Assembly (NCBI GenBank): GCA_910585215.1 | Contig: CAJUDQ010000005.1 | Coordinates: 24,354 to 88,353 of the forward strand | From: an uncultured Lachnospiraceae bacterium | Lineage (GTDB): Bacteria; Bacillota; Clostridia; Lachnospirales; Lachnospiraceae | Length of the DNA stretch: 64,000 nt | Reading direction: 5' to 3' | Shown here: positions 44,499 through 52,580 of the stretch, piece after piece | Layout: each line of letters begins with the position of its first letter | Numbering within the stretch: the first letter of the stretch is position 1 | Made by a program: the position numbers and the translations under genes | Notes under the pieces: model-generated | The model's input: the letters and a program-made list of their open reading frames with translations, nothing else | Databases searched by the model: none | Told to the model about the DNA's origin: nothing

Positions 44499-45791
44499 TT
44501 ATTCAAATCTTACTCTGACAGAATTTGCATGTGCAGTCAGATGTTCCGACTCTGCAAACTTCTCAATTTCTTTGTGAACTTCTGCAAGAGCCTCTTTTGA
44601 ATAAGAGATAATACTTGATTTCTTAATAAAATCATCCACTGACAGCGGAGAAAAGAATTTTGCTGTTCCATTCGTCGGCAATACATGATTCGGTCCTGCA
44701 AAATAATCTCCCAAAGGCTCGGAACTGTACTCTCCAAGGAAGATAGCTCCGGCATTTCTCACTTTTGTCATAATATCGAACGGATTTTTTGTCATAATCT
44801 CCAAATGCTCGGAAGCTATCTGATTTACTGCCTCAACTGCCTGCTCCATGGTTTTTGCCACCAAAATATATCCGTAATTCTCCAGTGATTTTTCTATAAT
44901 TTCCTTTCTGGAAAGAATCTCTGTAAATCGACGGATTTCCAAAGACACTTTTTCTGCAAGTTCTCTTGAAGTAGTGACAAGAATTGCGGAAGCCATTTCA
45001 TCGTGCTCGGCCTGAGACAGCAAATCTGCTGCCACATATTTCGGATTTGCTGTCTCATCTGCCAGAACAAGAATTTCACTTGGTCCGGCGATAGAATCAA
45101 TACTTACAAATCCAAAAACTGCCTTTTTTGCCAGTGCTACAAAAATATTTCCAGGTCCTACAATTTTATCCACTTTTGGAATTGTATCCGTACCAAACGC
45201 CAGCGCTGCAATCGCCTGAGCGCCGCCCACCTTGTAGATTCTGTCACAGCCTGCGACATATGCCGCTGCAAGTGTTCCCTGATTTACTTTTCCATCCTTT
45301 CTAGGTGGGGTTGTCATAATTATCTGCTCTACTCCTGCCACTTTTGCCGGAATAATATTCATAAGCACAGAAGAGGGATAAGCCGCTTTTCCACCTGGCA
45401 CATAAACACCGACTTTTGAAAGCGCTGTTACTTTTTGTCCTAAAATACTTCCATCCGGTTTAGAATCAAACCAGCTGTATTGCTTCTGTTTCTCATGGTA
45501 AATACGGATATTTTCTGCGGACTTTTTTATTACCTGCATAATCCCGCTTTTCTCTGCCGCCTCACATGCCTGTGCGATTTCTTCCTCTGTAACAACAATA
45601 TTCTCCTGTGTAATATCTGCTTTGTCAAACTTCAATGTATAATCATGAAGAGCTTTATCTCCATATGCACGCACAGTATTTACGATTTCATTTACTGTTG
45701 CGGTATAGGAATCATAATTATTCGGGCTTCTTTTTAACAGACTGTCCAACAAATCTTTTTTCGTCTCTTCCGTCAAATCAACTATTCTCAT
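44499..45791 (-). CDS. hisD: histidinol dehydrogenase
   Basis: A 430-residue zinc enzyme performing the last two oxidations of histidine biosynthesis. Conserved segments are VYVPGGKAAYPSSVLMN, the VGPGN turn and the family signature around SIDSIAGPSEILVLAD, plus the catalytic His pair in ASEHLEIM and GPNHVLPTNG. Full length. It is 18 bp downstream of hisG. Confidence 0.98.
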   Translation of the reverse strand: MRIVDLTEETKKDLLDSLLKRSPNNYDSYTATVNEIVNTVRAYGDKALHDYTLKFDKADITQENIVVTEEEIAQACEAAEKSGIMQVIKKSAENIRIYHEKQKQYSWFDSKPDGSILGQKVTALSKVGVYVPGGKAAYPSSVLMNIIPAKVAGVEQIIMTTPPRKDGKVNQGTLAAAYVAGCDRIYKVGGAQAIAALAFGTDTIPKVDKIVGPGNIFVALAKKAVFGFVSIDSIAGPSEILVLADETANPKYVAADLLSQAEHDEMASAILVTTSRELAEKVSLEIRRFTEILSRKEIIEKSLENYGYILVAKTMEQAVEAVNQIASEHLEIMTKNPFDIMTKVRNAGAIFLGEYSSEPLGDYFAGPNHVLPTNGTAKFFSPLSVDDFIKKSSIISYSKEALAEVHKEIEKFAESEHLTAHANSVRVRFE

Positions 45792-45809
45792 AAAACTTTT
45801 ATCTCCTTT

Positions 45810-46448
45810 CTACAATACAGTTTTCAGCTCATGAATCAGCTTCATAATTCTCTCATTTTCCATTTTCATGCTGACCTGATTTACCACCATTCTTGCAGAT
45901 AATGGACAGATTTCTTCAAGAACCTCAAGACCGTTTTCTTTCAAAGTACTTCCCGTCTCTACAATATCTACAATCACCTCGGATAATCCCACAATTGGAG
46001 CAAGCTCTACAGATCCGTTTAATTTGATAATCTCCACTGTCTGATGCTTTTTGTTATAAAAATAATCTTTGGCAATATTCGGATACTTACTGGCAACACG
46101 TATCATTTCATGATGTTGCAGAAGTTCTCTGGCAGATTCCGGACCACAGACACACATCCGGCATTTTCCCATATTTAAATCTACTGCTTCTAAAAGCTTG
46201 CGACCTTCCTCTAAAATGGTATCTTTTCCGACGACACCGATATCTGCTGCGCCATATTCCACATAGGTAGGCACATCTCCTGCCTTTGCAAGAAAAAACT
46301 TCAACTTGTGCTCTTCATTTACAAAAATAAGCTTTCTTGTACTCTTATCCTTCATTTCCTCACAGCTGATTCCCATTTTTTCAAACAACTCCATGGTATT
46401 TCTTGCAAGCCGTCCCTTTGCAAGCGCTAACGTCAAATACTTCATCAT
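45810..46448 (-). CDS. hisG: ATP phosphoribosyltransferase, short form
   Basis: A 212-residue catalytic subunit for the first step of histidine biosynthesis. The short form lacks the regulatory C-terminal domain and needs HisZ, which is encoded 24 bp upstream. Signatures are LALAKGRL at the N-terminus, GAADIGVVGKD and VEIIKLNGSVELAP. Two ATGs in tandem give an uncertainty of one codon for the start. Confidence 0.97.
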   Translation of the reverse strand: MMKYLTLALAKGRLARNTMELFEKMGISCEEMKDKSTRKLIFVNEEHKLKFFLAKAGDVPTYVEYGAADIGVVGKDTILEEGRKLLEAVDLNMGKCRMCVCGPESARELLQHHEMIRVASKYPNIAKDYFYNKKHQTVEIIKLNGSVELAPIVGLSEVIVDIVETGSTLKENGLEVLEEICPLSARMVVNQVSMKMENERIMKLIHELKTVL

Positions 46449-46472
46449 AATTTCTCCTTATGAATTTATTTA

Positions 46473-47684
46473 TCAAATTCCTTCTATTTTCGCATCTTCT
46501 TCTGAAATGTAATACATTCTTGTAAAATCGCCTGTTTTTACATACTCTCTGTACTCCTCCAGTGAAAAATCCGTATTTCTGCGAACCAGCGTTACTGGTG
46601 TTCCTTCTTTCCGAAATTTTGATGCCATACAAATCGCCTGTTTTTGCAGATTATTTTCATACAAAAGAAAGACAGAACCACTGTCTGTTGGAATATGTAT
46701 TTTCTGTCCTGACATTGCCATTAACATTCTGTCCAAATCAATTCCAAATCCAATAGACGGAATATCCTTTCCAAACTGTCTGACAAGATTGTCATAGCGT
46801 CCTCCAGTAAGAATTGCGTCTCCCACGCCATAGGTATAGCCTGCAAAAATAATTCCTGTATAATAATTCCGTTTTGCAATGGTTGACAAATCAAAAGAAA
46901 CATATTTGTCATAGCCGTAATAAGATAAAAGTGTATAAACCTTTTCAAGCCTTGAAAGTGCATGGTCTACTTTTTCATTGGAAATAAGCGTTTTTGCCTG
47001 AGCAATCATTTCTCCGGAACCGATAAATTCCGGAAGCCTGAGAAATACTTCCCTGAGACTTTTATTGACAGAAAGATTTGATAAATATTCTTCCATGCCG
47101 AAAAAATTTTTATTTTCTACCAGTGCACGGATTTCCTCTTTATCTTCTTCCGAAATTCCTGCTTCATCCAAAAGGCCCTCAAAAAACAGGGCATGCCCAG
47201 CTTCAATCTGAAATTTGGTCAAACCACATTCAAGAAGTGCTTCAATTGTGACAGCAAGTACCTCACAGTCTGAATCTGCCGTATTTTCCCCCAAAAGTTC
47301 AGCGCCTGTCTGAGTGCGTTCTTTCAGTTTTCCCTGATGTTCTGCACTGTTAATAAATGTCTGCCCTGAATAGCACAGACGAATCGGCATATCATCTTCC
47401 ATAAAATACTTGGAAACGCATCTTGCAATAGGAGGTGTCATATCCGGCCTTAAAACCAGTGTATTGCCTTCTCTGTCAAAAAATTTATACATCTGATTTG
47501 AGGCAACTGTTCCCTTTTCCTTGCTGAAAATATCAAAAAATTCAAAACTTGGCGTCTGAATATCACGATAGCCGTAGTTTTTCAAAACGCTGTGTATTTT
47601 CTCCTGAAGATATAATTTGCGCTCACACTCTCTGTTATAGATATCCCTTACTCCTTCCGGAGTATGGAGTAAAACCTTTTTCAT
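46473..47684 (-). CDS. hisZ: ATP phosphoribosyltransferase regulatory subunit
   Basis: A 403-residue class II HisRS-like protein without tRNA-charging role; it binds histidine and activates short HisG. Motifs: TPEGVRDIY at the start, RPDMTPPIARCV, and GGRYDNLVRQFG. The start at 47684 has AAAGGA upstream; an in-frame start 20 codons earlier has none. It is the first gene of hisZ-hisG-hisD, the other his genes being elsewhere. Confidence 0.95.
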   Translation of the reverse strand: MKKVLLHTPEGVRDIYNRECERKLYLQEKIHSVLKNYGYRDIQTPSFEFFDIFSKEKGTVASNQMYKFFDREGNTLVLRPDMTPPIARCVSKYFMEDDMPIRLCYSGQTFINSAEHQGKLKERTQTGAELLGENTADSDCEVLAVTIEALLECGLTKFQIEAGHALFFEGLLDEAGISEEDKEEIRALVENKNFFGMEEYLSNLSVNKSLREVFLRLPEFIGSGEMIAQAKTLISNEKVDHALSRLEKVYTLLSYYGYDKYVSFDLSTIAKRNYYTGIIFAGYTYGVGDAILTGGRYDNLVRQFGKDIPSIGFGIDLDRMLMAMSGQKIHIPTDSGSVFLLYENNLQKQAICMASKFRKEGTPVTLVRRNTDFSLEEYREYVKTGDFTRMYYISEEDAKIEGI

Positions 47685-47744
47685 ACGTTTTGTTCCTTTC
47701 TGATTTAATATTTTATCATAGTAAACTAATAATGTGATAAACAA

Positions 47745-47772
47745 GTAACGTGTTACTATAACAATGTAACAC
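47745..47772 (-). promoter_or_regulatory. candidate his operator (inverted repeats)
   Basis: On the minus strand GTGTTAC and GTAACAC form perfect 7-bp arms around 9 nt (47766-47772 and 47750-47756), and a third half-site GTTAC (47745-47749) adjoins. It lies just downstream of the -10 box, as expected for a repressor. A TrpR-like HisR-type regulator is a possible binder. Confidence 0.5.
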
Positions 47773-47778
47773 TCTGAT

Positions 47779-47807
47779 ACTATACTATTATGCTATTTCA
47801 TTGTCAA
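47779..47807 (-). promoter_or_regulatory. promoter of hisZ-hisG-hisD
   Basis: TTGACA (47802-47807) and TATAGT (47779-47784), 17 bp apart, beginning just beyond the recU stop codon. Confidence 0.75.
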
Positions 47808-47814
47808 GCTGATT

Positions 47815-48366
47815 TTAAATTTTTGTTATTCCCTGTTCTCTTTGTTCCAAATCATGATTCAACATTTCCAAAAAATGCATTGGCACTCCCTGATAGCTGC
47901 GGATTTTGTAGCTTCTGTCTATCTCTTCTATTCGAAAACTTTTTCGCTCTCCGCCCTCGCTTCGCTCATAAAATTTTTTTATATCCCTGTAAGGCAGATA
48001 ATATGCTTCGTCGAGATGAGTATAATACAAAAGAATAAAGGAAATTCCTTCCTGCTTTTCAAATTTTTCCATAAACTCTATCTGATGTGTATGAATATTC
48101 TGCATGGAAAAAGTGGAGCTGGTACATTCCTTTGCATCAAAACATACAGGAATTCCCTGCACCACTCCTATATAATCTACAGTACTCTTTTTATCAAAAT
48201 AAGCAAGCGTAATTTGTCTTGTTTCATGATTGATATTAATGGGTTTAATTGGAGTCGGTATTTTCTGAATCAGAGCAATCCCGCTTTCCTCATATTTATC
48301 AATTGTGAAATTAATAATGTCTTCCAGAGAAGAACCTCTTAATCCTCTTGAATTCCATGTTGCCAT
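47815..48366 (-). CDS. recU: Holliday junction resolvase RecU
   Basis: A 183-residue Firmicutes-type resolvase. The family pattern is clear: NSRGLRGSSLEDIINFT near the N-terminus, IALIQKIPTPIKP, catalytic STVDYIG and FDAKECTS with the Asp-Glu-x-Lys metal site, and QNIHTHQIEFM. It cleaves junctions migrated by RuvAB. The N-terminus is shorter than in Bacillus. It overlaps the RluA-type gene by 28 bp. The start MATWNSRG (48366) is favoured over an upstream in-frame ATG. Confidence 0.93.
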   Translation of the reverse strand: MATWNSRGLRGSSLEDIINFTIDKYEESGIALIQKIPTPIKPININHETRQITLAYFDKKSTVDYIGVVQGIPVCFDAKECTSSTFSMQNIHTHQIEFMEKFEKQEGISFILLYYTHLDEAYYLPYRDIKKFYERSEGGERKSFRIEEIDRSYKIRSYQGVPMHFLEMLNHDLEQREQGITKI

Positions 48367-49385
48367 AACAGTCCTCCACACAGTTCTTCATAAATTTTGG
48401 GCGGTTTTGCCACAAAGGTTTTCCCGCAGAGATAAGAAAGTCCTGTTTCTGAATTTTGTTCCTGTGAAATACATAATTGCCATGAATGAAGAAGCTGGGT
48501 TTTTACGCCATATTTTGCACGATATGCTTTATTTACAGCAGCTTTTCCATATTTCATGTCCCCGATTACAGGATGTCCAATGGACGCCAGATGTGCTCGA
48601 ATCTGATGTGTTTTTCCCGTTACCAGTTTTACTTTTAACACGGTACATGCCTCTAAAACAGCCAGCGGTTCATAGCTTGTTTCGATATAGCTATAATCCT
48701 CTTGCGGCTGCTGACAGACAAAAACCTGATTGGTAGTGGAATCCTTTTTCAAAAAACCTGAAATATCCGCTTTTTTCTCCAGTTTTCCAGATACGATACA
48801 TAAATAATATTTATCAAAAGTACGTTTTTGAAAACCCAGCGCCAATGCCCTTGCGCCATGTAAGGATACGCCCACTGTAATCAGTCCGGTCGTATTTCTG
48901 TCCAGACGATTACAGACAGAGGGCTTAAAGGTATGCAGCTCCTGTAAGGATATTTTCTCTGAGGACAGCAGATAGGAAAGTGCATATTCGTTTAAAGAAA
49001 TATCCGAGTTTTTTGCCTTTTGTGACAACATTCCCGCAGGCTTATTTAAAAACAGCACATGTTCATCCTCATAAATAATATCCTGCCCCTTGGGAAAATA
49101 TCCTGTCTTTGGAAGAGCTGTTTTATTTCTCTGTTCAGAAGACGACACATTCAAGTTCTGCTTTTCACTGCAGAATTTCTCAAATGTGTCGTCACTGAAG
49201 AATATTTTTATTTCATCTCCCAAATTTAGTTTTTCCGAGCCATCGGCTTTTTTTCCATTCAGCGTAATATTTTTTTTTCGCAGCATTTTATAGATAAACC
49301 CTGAATTTGCCTTGTCCAGATATTTGAAAAGAAATTTATCAAGACGCCGGCCCGTCTGGTTTTTTTGTATCATCAATGACCTCAT
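48339..49385 (-). CDS. RluA-family pseudouridine synthase
   Basis: A 348-residue enzyme isomerising uridine in 23S rRNA or tRNA. An S4 domain (RRLDKFLFKYLDKANSGFIY) is followed by the catalytic domain with VCNRLDRNTTGL, where the Asp is the nucleophile, and GKTHQIRAHLASIGHP. The exact target uridine is not assigned. Start 49385 has an AAAGAGG site that lies within an inverted repeat able to hide it. Confidence 0.9.
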   Translation of the reverse strand: MRSLMIQKNQTGRRLDKFLFKYLDKANSGFIYKMLRKKNITLNGKKADGSEKLNLGDEIKIFFSDDTFEKFCSEKQNLNVSSSEQRNKTALPKTGYFPKGQDIIYEDEHVLFLNKPAGMLSQKAKNSDISLNEYALSYLLSSEKISLQELHTFKPSVCNRLDRNTTGLITVGVSLHGARALALGFQKRTFDKYYLCIVSGKLEKKADISGFLKKDSTTNQVFVCQQPQEDYSYIETSYEPLAVLEACTVLKVKLVTGKTHQIRAHLASIGHPVIGDMKYGKAAVNKAYRAKYGVKTQLLHSWQLCISQEQNSETGLSYLCGKTFVAKPPKIYEELCGGLLWQHGIQED

Positions 49386-49388
49386 AGC

Positions 49389-49437
49389 GAACCTCTTTTC
49401 CTTTTTTCTTATTTTAACATTCTTTTCAAAGAGGTTC
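49389..49437 (-). promoter_or_regulatory. inverted repeat masking the RluA-gene ribosome site
   Basis: GAACCTCTTT (49428-49437 on the minus strand) pairs perfectly with AAAGAGGTTC (49389-49398) across a 29-nt A-rich loop. The right arm contains the Shine-Dalgarno AAAGAGG of the gene starting at 49385. No U tract follows, so it is not a normal terminator. Confidence 0.5.
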
Positions 49438-49446
49438 AAGGAGATT

Positions 49447-50415
49447 TTACTTTACATAAACCAGAAAATCTCTTGATATAACGTCGGGCGTTACAGAAGT
49501 ACGGACAAAAAATGCATAGGAATAAAGCAGATCCAATAATTCTTCCCTGTTTTCTACTGTCTGCAATTCACCGTCATAAATCAGTATGGAAATATTGTCC
49601 GGTATGGCAGTTGCATCCGGAAGAATGGCAACAAGCTCTGCATGAATCATCATATATTGAGAATCCTGAAATTCAGTTGTAATTTCCGGTATATATTGTG
49701 CTGCTTTATAAAAATCATACCAGTTGATTCTTGAAATGGATTCTTCCGAAGAGACATTCTGTACAATTCCCGTCTCTTCCTGCAATGCACTATCAGCTTC
49801 CTTATAGCTGGTTTCTGTATAACCCGTTTCTTTATTGACAGTTTCTCTGTTGATGGTTTCCTCATCGTCAGTCTCCCTGTCGTCGTTCTTTGTAGTACTG
49901 TTTTCCATATCAATGATGATTTTATTCTGGGAAATACTAACTGTAATATCAGTAAAATTCTCCATATCGGTAAGTGCAACTCTTCCGTTTAATACGGTAT
50001 TATCCTTTGGCAGCAGCCGGATTTCTATTGATTGAACAGCAAGCTCTTTAGAAACGCCCTTTTCGCCAAAAGAAGCTGTAATCAAATCCAGCACAGAGTT
50101 AATGGTATTTTCTTTGCTGCCTATTGAAATGGTATAACTTTTTTCTGAGTCGTTTAAAATGTCTTCTTTTTCTGTATTTCCCTTATGTTCACTGATTGCG
50201 GTTCCCTCAATACCCTCATGACCCTTGTCAATAGTTATATTTCTAAGGACAGCTACTGCTGCACTCAATATTAAAAGTGCGATGCAGGCAGCCACGGGAA
50301 TTACCCGCTTCCAACTGCCCAAGTAGGATGTATGATATTCTTCAGCCGCTTCGTATAACAGGTCATCATCAATCTGGTTTATCATGCGTCTCAGTTCTTC
50401 TTTGTTTATTTTCAT
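49447..50415 (-). CDS. membrane anti-sigma-like protein
   Basis: A 322-residue protein with a cytosolic N-terminus (RRMINQIDDDLLYEAAEEY), one membrane segment (about residues 37-59) and an extracytoplasmic part. The IDDDLL motif followed by a transmembrane helix is common in anti-sigma factors encoded after ECF sigma genes in this group. The external part includes a low-complexity Thr/Glu region at about 175-212 and a C-terminal folded domain. It follows the sigma gene by 65 bp. The signal it senses is unknown. Confidence 0.75.
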   Translation of the reverse strand: MKINKEELRRMINQIDDDLLYEAAEEYHTSYLGSWKRVIPVAACIALLILSAAVAVLRNITIDKGHEGIEGTAISEHKGNTEKEDILNDSEKSYTISIGSKENTINSVLDLITASFGEKGVSKELAVQSIEIRLLPKDNTVLNGRVALTDMENFTDITVSISQNKIIIDMENSTTKNDDRETDDEETINRETVNKETGYTETSYKEADSALQEETGIVQNVSSEESISRINWYDFYKAAQYIPEITTEFQDSQYMMIHAELVAILPDATAIPDNISILIYDGELQTVENREELLDLLYSYAFFVRTSVTPDVISRDFLVYVK

Positions 50416-50480
50416 GATAATCCTCCTATTTAGCCTGTTCTTTTATGGAACAACTATGTAGTGCACCTGCGTTACATGAT

Positions 50481-51038
50481 TTATATCTCATATCCTTCCT
50501 CCTCCAATGCTGCTTTTAAGCGTTTGCGTGTTCGAAAAAGTATGGATTCCACTTTTGTTTTACTCAGACCGTATCGTTTACAGATTTCCTTTATGGAATC
50601 ATGATACCAGTATCTGCGGATAAAAATCATGCGGTTTTCCTGTTTTTGTGAATGAAGAAATCGATTGATAAAATCAGAAAGGTCAGTGTCATTGTATCTG
50701 ATATCAGAGGACGAAAAATCTGTAACACAATCCTCCAGTTCAGACAACGACAATAATACTTCAGGGTTTCTCTTATGTGCAGATAAATATTCATATCTCT
50801 TTAATGCAAGATTTCGTGCGATTTTGCTGAGATACGCAGACAGCACATCAGGATGCGACGGGGGAATACTGTTCCATGCGCCAAGATATGTGTCATTTAC
50901 ACATTCATCTACATCAGAAGAATCTTTTAAAATATTTTTTATTACATAAGTGCAAAGCCTGCCGTATTTCAATTCTGTTTCTCTGATAGCCCTTTCAGAG
51001 CGCTCAAAATACAATTTTATGATATCTTCATCCTTCAT
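50481..51038 (-). CDS. ECF-type sigma factor
   Basis: A 185-residue sigma-70 family factor with regions 2 (TYVIKNILKDSSDVDECVND, NDTYLGAWNSIPP) and 4 (NRMIFIRRYWYHDSIKEI, YGLSKTKVESILFRTRKRLK) and no region 3. It should direct a small regulon, kept in check by the downstream membrane protein. A promoter of the ECF pattern lies upstream, suggesting self-activation. Confidence 0.9.
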   Translation of the reverse strand: MKDEDIIKLYFERSERAIRETELKYGRLCTYVIKNILKDSSDVDECVNDTYLGAWNSIPPSHPDVLSAYLSKIARNLALKRYEYLSAHKRNPEVLLSLSELEDCVTDFSSSDIRYNDTDLSDFINRFLHSQKQENRMIFIRRYWYHDSIKEICKRYGLSKTKVESILFRTRKRLKAALEEEGYEI

Positions 51039-51123
51039 GGTCTTTCTCCATTCGTATCAATGCAACCATCGATTGATTGCTCAAATAAAACTGCTGGAAA
51101 TAACCGTTTATGGCTCTTCACCT

Positions 51124-51153
51124 TATAAGTACGGTTTTTTTCTTATTGCTTGC
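51124..51153 (-). promoter_or_regulatory. candidate autoregulatory ECF promoter
   Basis: On the minus strand GCAAG (51149-51153), a 15-bp A-rich spacer, and CGTACTTATA (51124-51133). It resembles GCAAC / CGTCTTATA elements that I recall before similar sigma genes of gut Firmicutes. Confidence 0.4.
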
Positions 51154-51178
51154 AAAAAAATAAAAACTTTCCAAAATT

Positions 51179-51811
51179 TCAGATTGTATAAATCAAAATA
51201 GTTTCTTCTATATGTTCCATTCTGTTCTTTGTCTGTACCCCTGTTGTATCAGTATGATTGCTGTTATTATTTATATTGTCCGTATTATGGTTCTTCCATT
51301 TTTGCAGCTGTATTCCTTTTTTCATCTGCTCAAAATCGGTATACATTTTTACAGAAACAGGAGGACAGTCTTTCAGAATCTTTTTTATGTACCTTTCTGC
51401 TGCCGGTACCTCTGCCTTTTTACTGTCAGAAAACATCAGAACATGTTCTTTTATTATGACGATTGTCCCTGCAATCAGGGCTTTTTCCTCCGAAGCCAGA
51501 AGAATATCATATAAAATCCGGCAGTCTGTGTTTTCTTCTGTCAAAAAGCAAAGCTCATTTTTTTGTTCTATGGAAAGAGAACGACAGCCTGCAATTACAA
51601 GAAAACTGACAAATATCTTTGCTGCTGGAAGCACTGACAATGCAGCAATTACAGTAAAAACAGATTTGTTGGTATGATAAATAAAAATCCCTGTGGCATA
51701 TATGACAGCCACTATTAAAAAACTTATTATCGTGGCTGTCAATGTCAATTTTTTCTTTCTGTCAAAATATCCAAAAGACCCTTTTTCCGGTAATCTCATA
51801 GAGTGCCTCAT
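51179..51811 (-). CDS. hypothetical membrane protein
   Basis: A 210-residue protein not recognised by family. Two hydrophobic segments lie at about residues 23-47 and 53-75, followed by a cytosolic-looking alpha/beta domain (LCFLTEENTDCRILYDILLA, KALIAGTIVIIKEHVLMF) and a polar Asn-rich tail. The start codon overlaps the SDR stop codon (ATGA), implying coupled translation as last gene of the relQ operon. Confidence 0.65.
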   Translation of the reverse strand: MRHSMRLPEKGSFGYFDRKKKLTLTATIISFLIVAVIYATGIFIYHTNKSVFTVIAALSVLPAAKIFVSFLVIAGCRSLSIEQKNELCFLTEENTDCRILYDILLASEEKALIAGTIVIIKEHVLMFSDSKKAEVPAAERYIKKILKDCPPVSVKMYTDFEQMKKGIQLQKWKNHNTDNINNNSNHTDTTGVQTKNRMEHIEETILIYTI

Positions 51812-52578
51812 TTCAGAAAACGGAAAATAAACTTCCGTGGAACTATTTTTGTAACAACGTGAAGTCCCTTCATAGGAACACTGTAGACAGAAACCTCTTT
51901 TTTCATAATTGAGTCATGAATTGCCTTTTTGACAACAGGCTTTGGCTCTACCATAAACAAATCCTTATAGGAGCCGGCGCGGATTCCTCCCTTGTTTTCT
52001 GCTGTTCCAAAGAAATTTGTATTGGCAGGTCCCGGACAGACAGCCAGTGCATAAATTTTTCTTGAATTTAATTCACAATTTAACGCTCTGGTAAATGACA
52101 TTACATATGCCTTGGTTGCGGCATAAACAGCGAAGCTTGGCTGAGGCATAAAAGCAGCTACAGAAGCAAAATTGATAATGCGGCTGTTGGAAGACATATA
52201 GGGAAGCGCAATACGACACATATAAGTCAATGCCCTGCAGTTTAAGTCTATCATATCTGTCAGCATCTGTACATGCTGGTCTTCCACATGTCCGGTAACA
52301 CCAAATCCGGCAGAATTGACCAGAATTTTTATAAGAGGCTTTTCTTCTTTGATAAAGCCTGCTATTTTCTTTAATGAATACATTTTTGTTAAATCATAGG
52401 GAATCAATCTTGTCCTGTGAGAAATTTTATTGGAAAGGTCAATCAGCTTGCTTGCATCTCTTCCTATTATCCAAAATTCATCCACATTTTTAAACTGCTG
52501 GTCTGCCAACTCTGTAAATATTTTTCCAAAGCCGGAGGTTGCTCCTGTGATAATTGCAATTCTTTTTCTTTTTGCCAT
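51808..52578 (-). CDS. short-chain dehydrogenase/reductase
   Basis: A 256-residue classical SDR. The nucleotide loop is TGATSGFG, the structural NSAG motif is present, and the catalytic Ser-Tyr-Lys appears in FASVAAFMPQPSFAVYAATK (Y-x3-K). The Arg after the second strand (GRDASK) hints at NADP preference. Substrate unknown. Tightly linked to ygiQ upstream (2 bp gap). Confidence 0.9.
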   Translation of the reverse strand: MAKRKRIAIITGATSGFGKIFTELADQQFKNVDEFWIIGRDASKLIDLSNKISHRTRLIPYDLTKMYSLKKIAGFIKEEKPLIKILVNSAGFGVTGHVEDQHVQMLTDMIDLNCRALTYMCRIALPYMSSNSRIINFASVAAFMPQPSFAVYAATKAYVMSFTRALNCELNSRKIYALAVCPGPANTNFFGTAENKGGIRAGSYKDLFMVEPKPVVKKAIHDSIMKKEVSVYSVPMKGLHVVTKIVPRKFIFRFLK

Positions 52579-52580
52579 TG

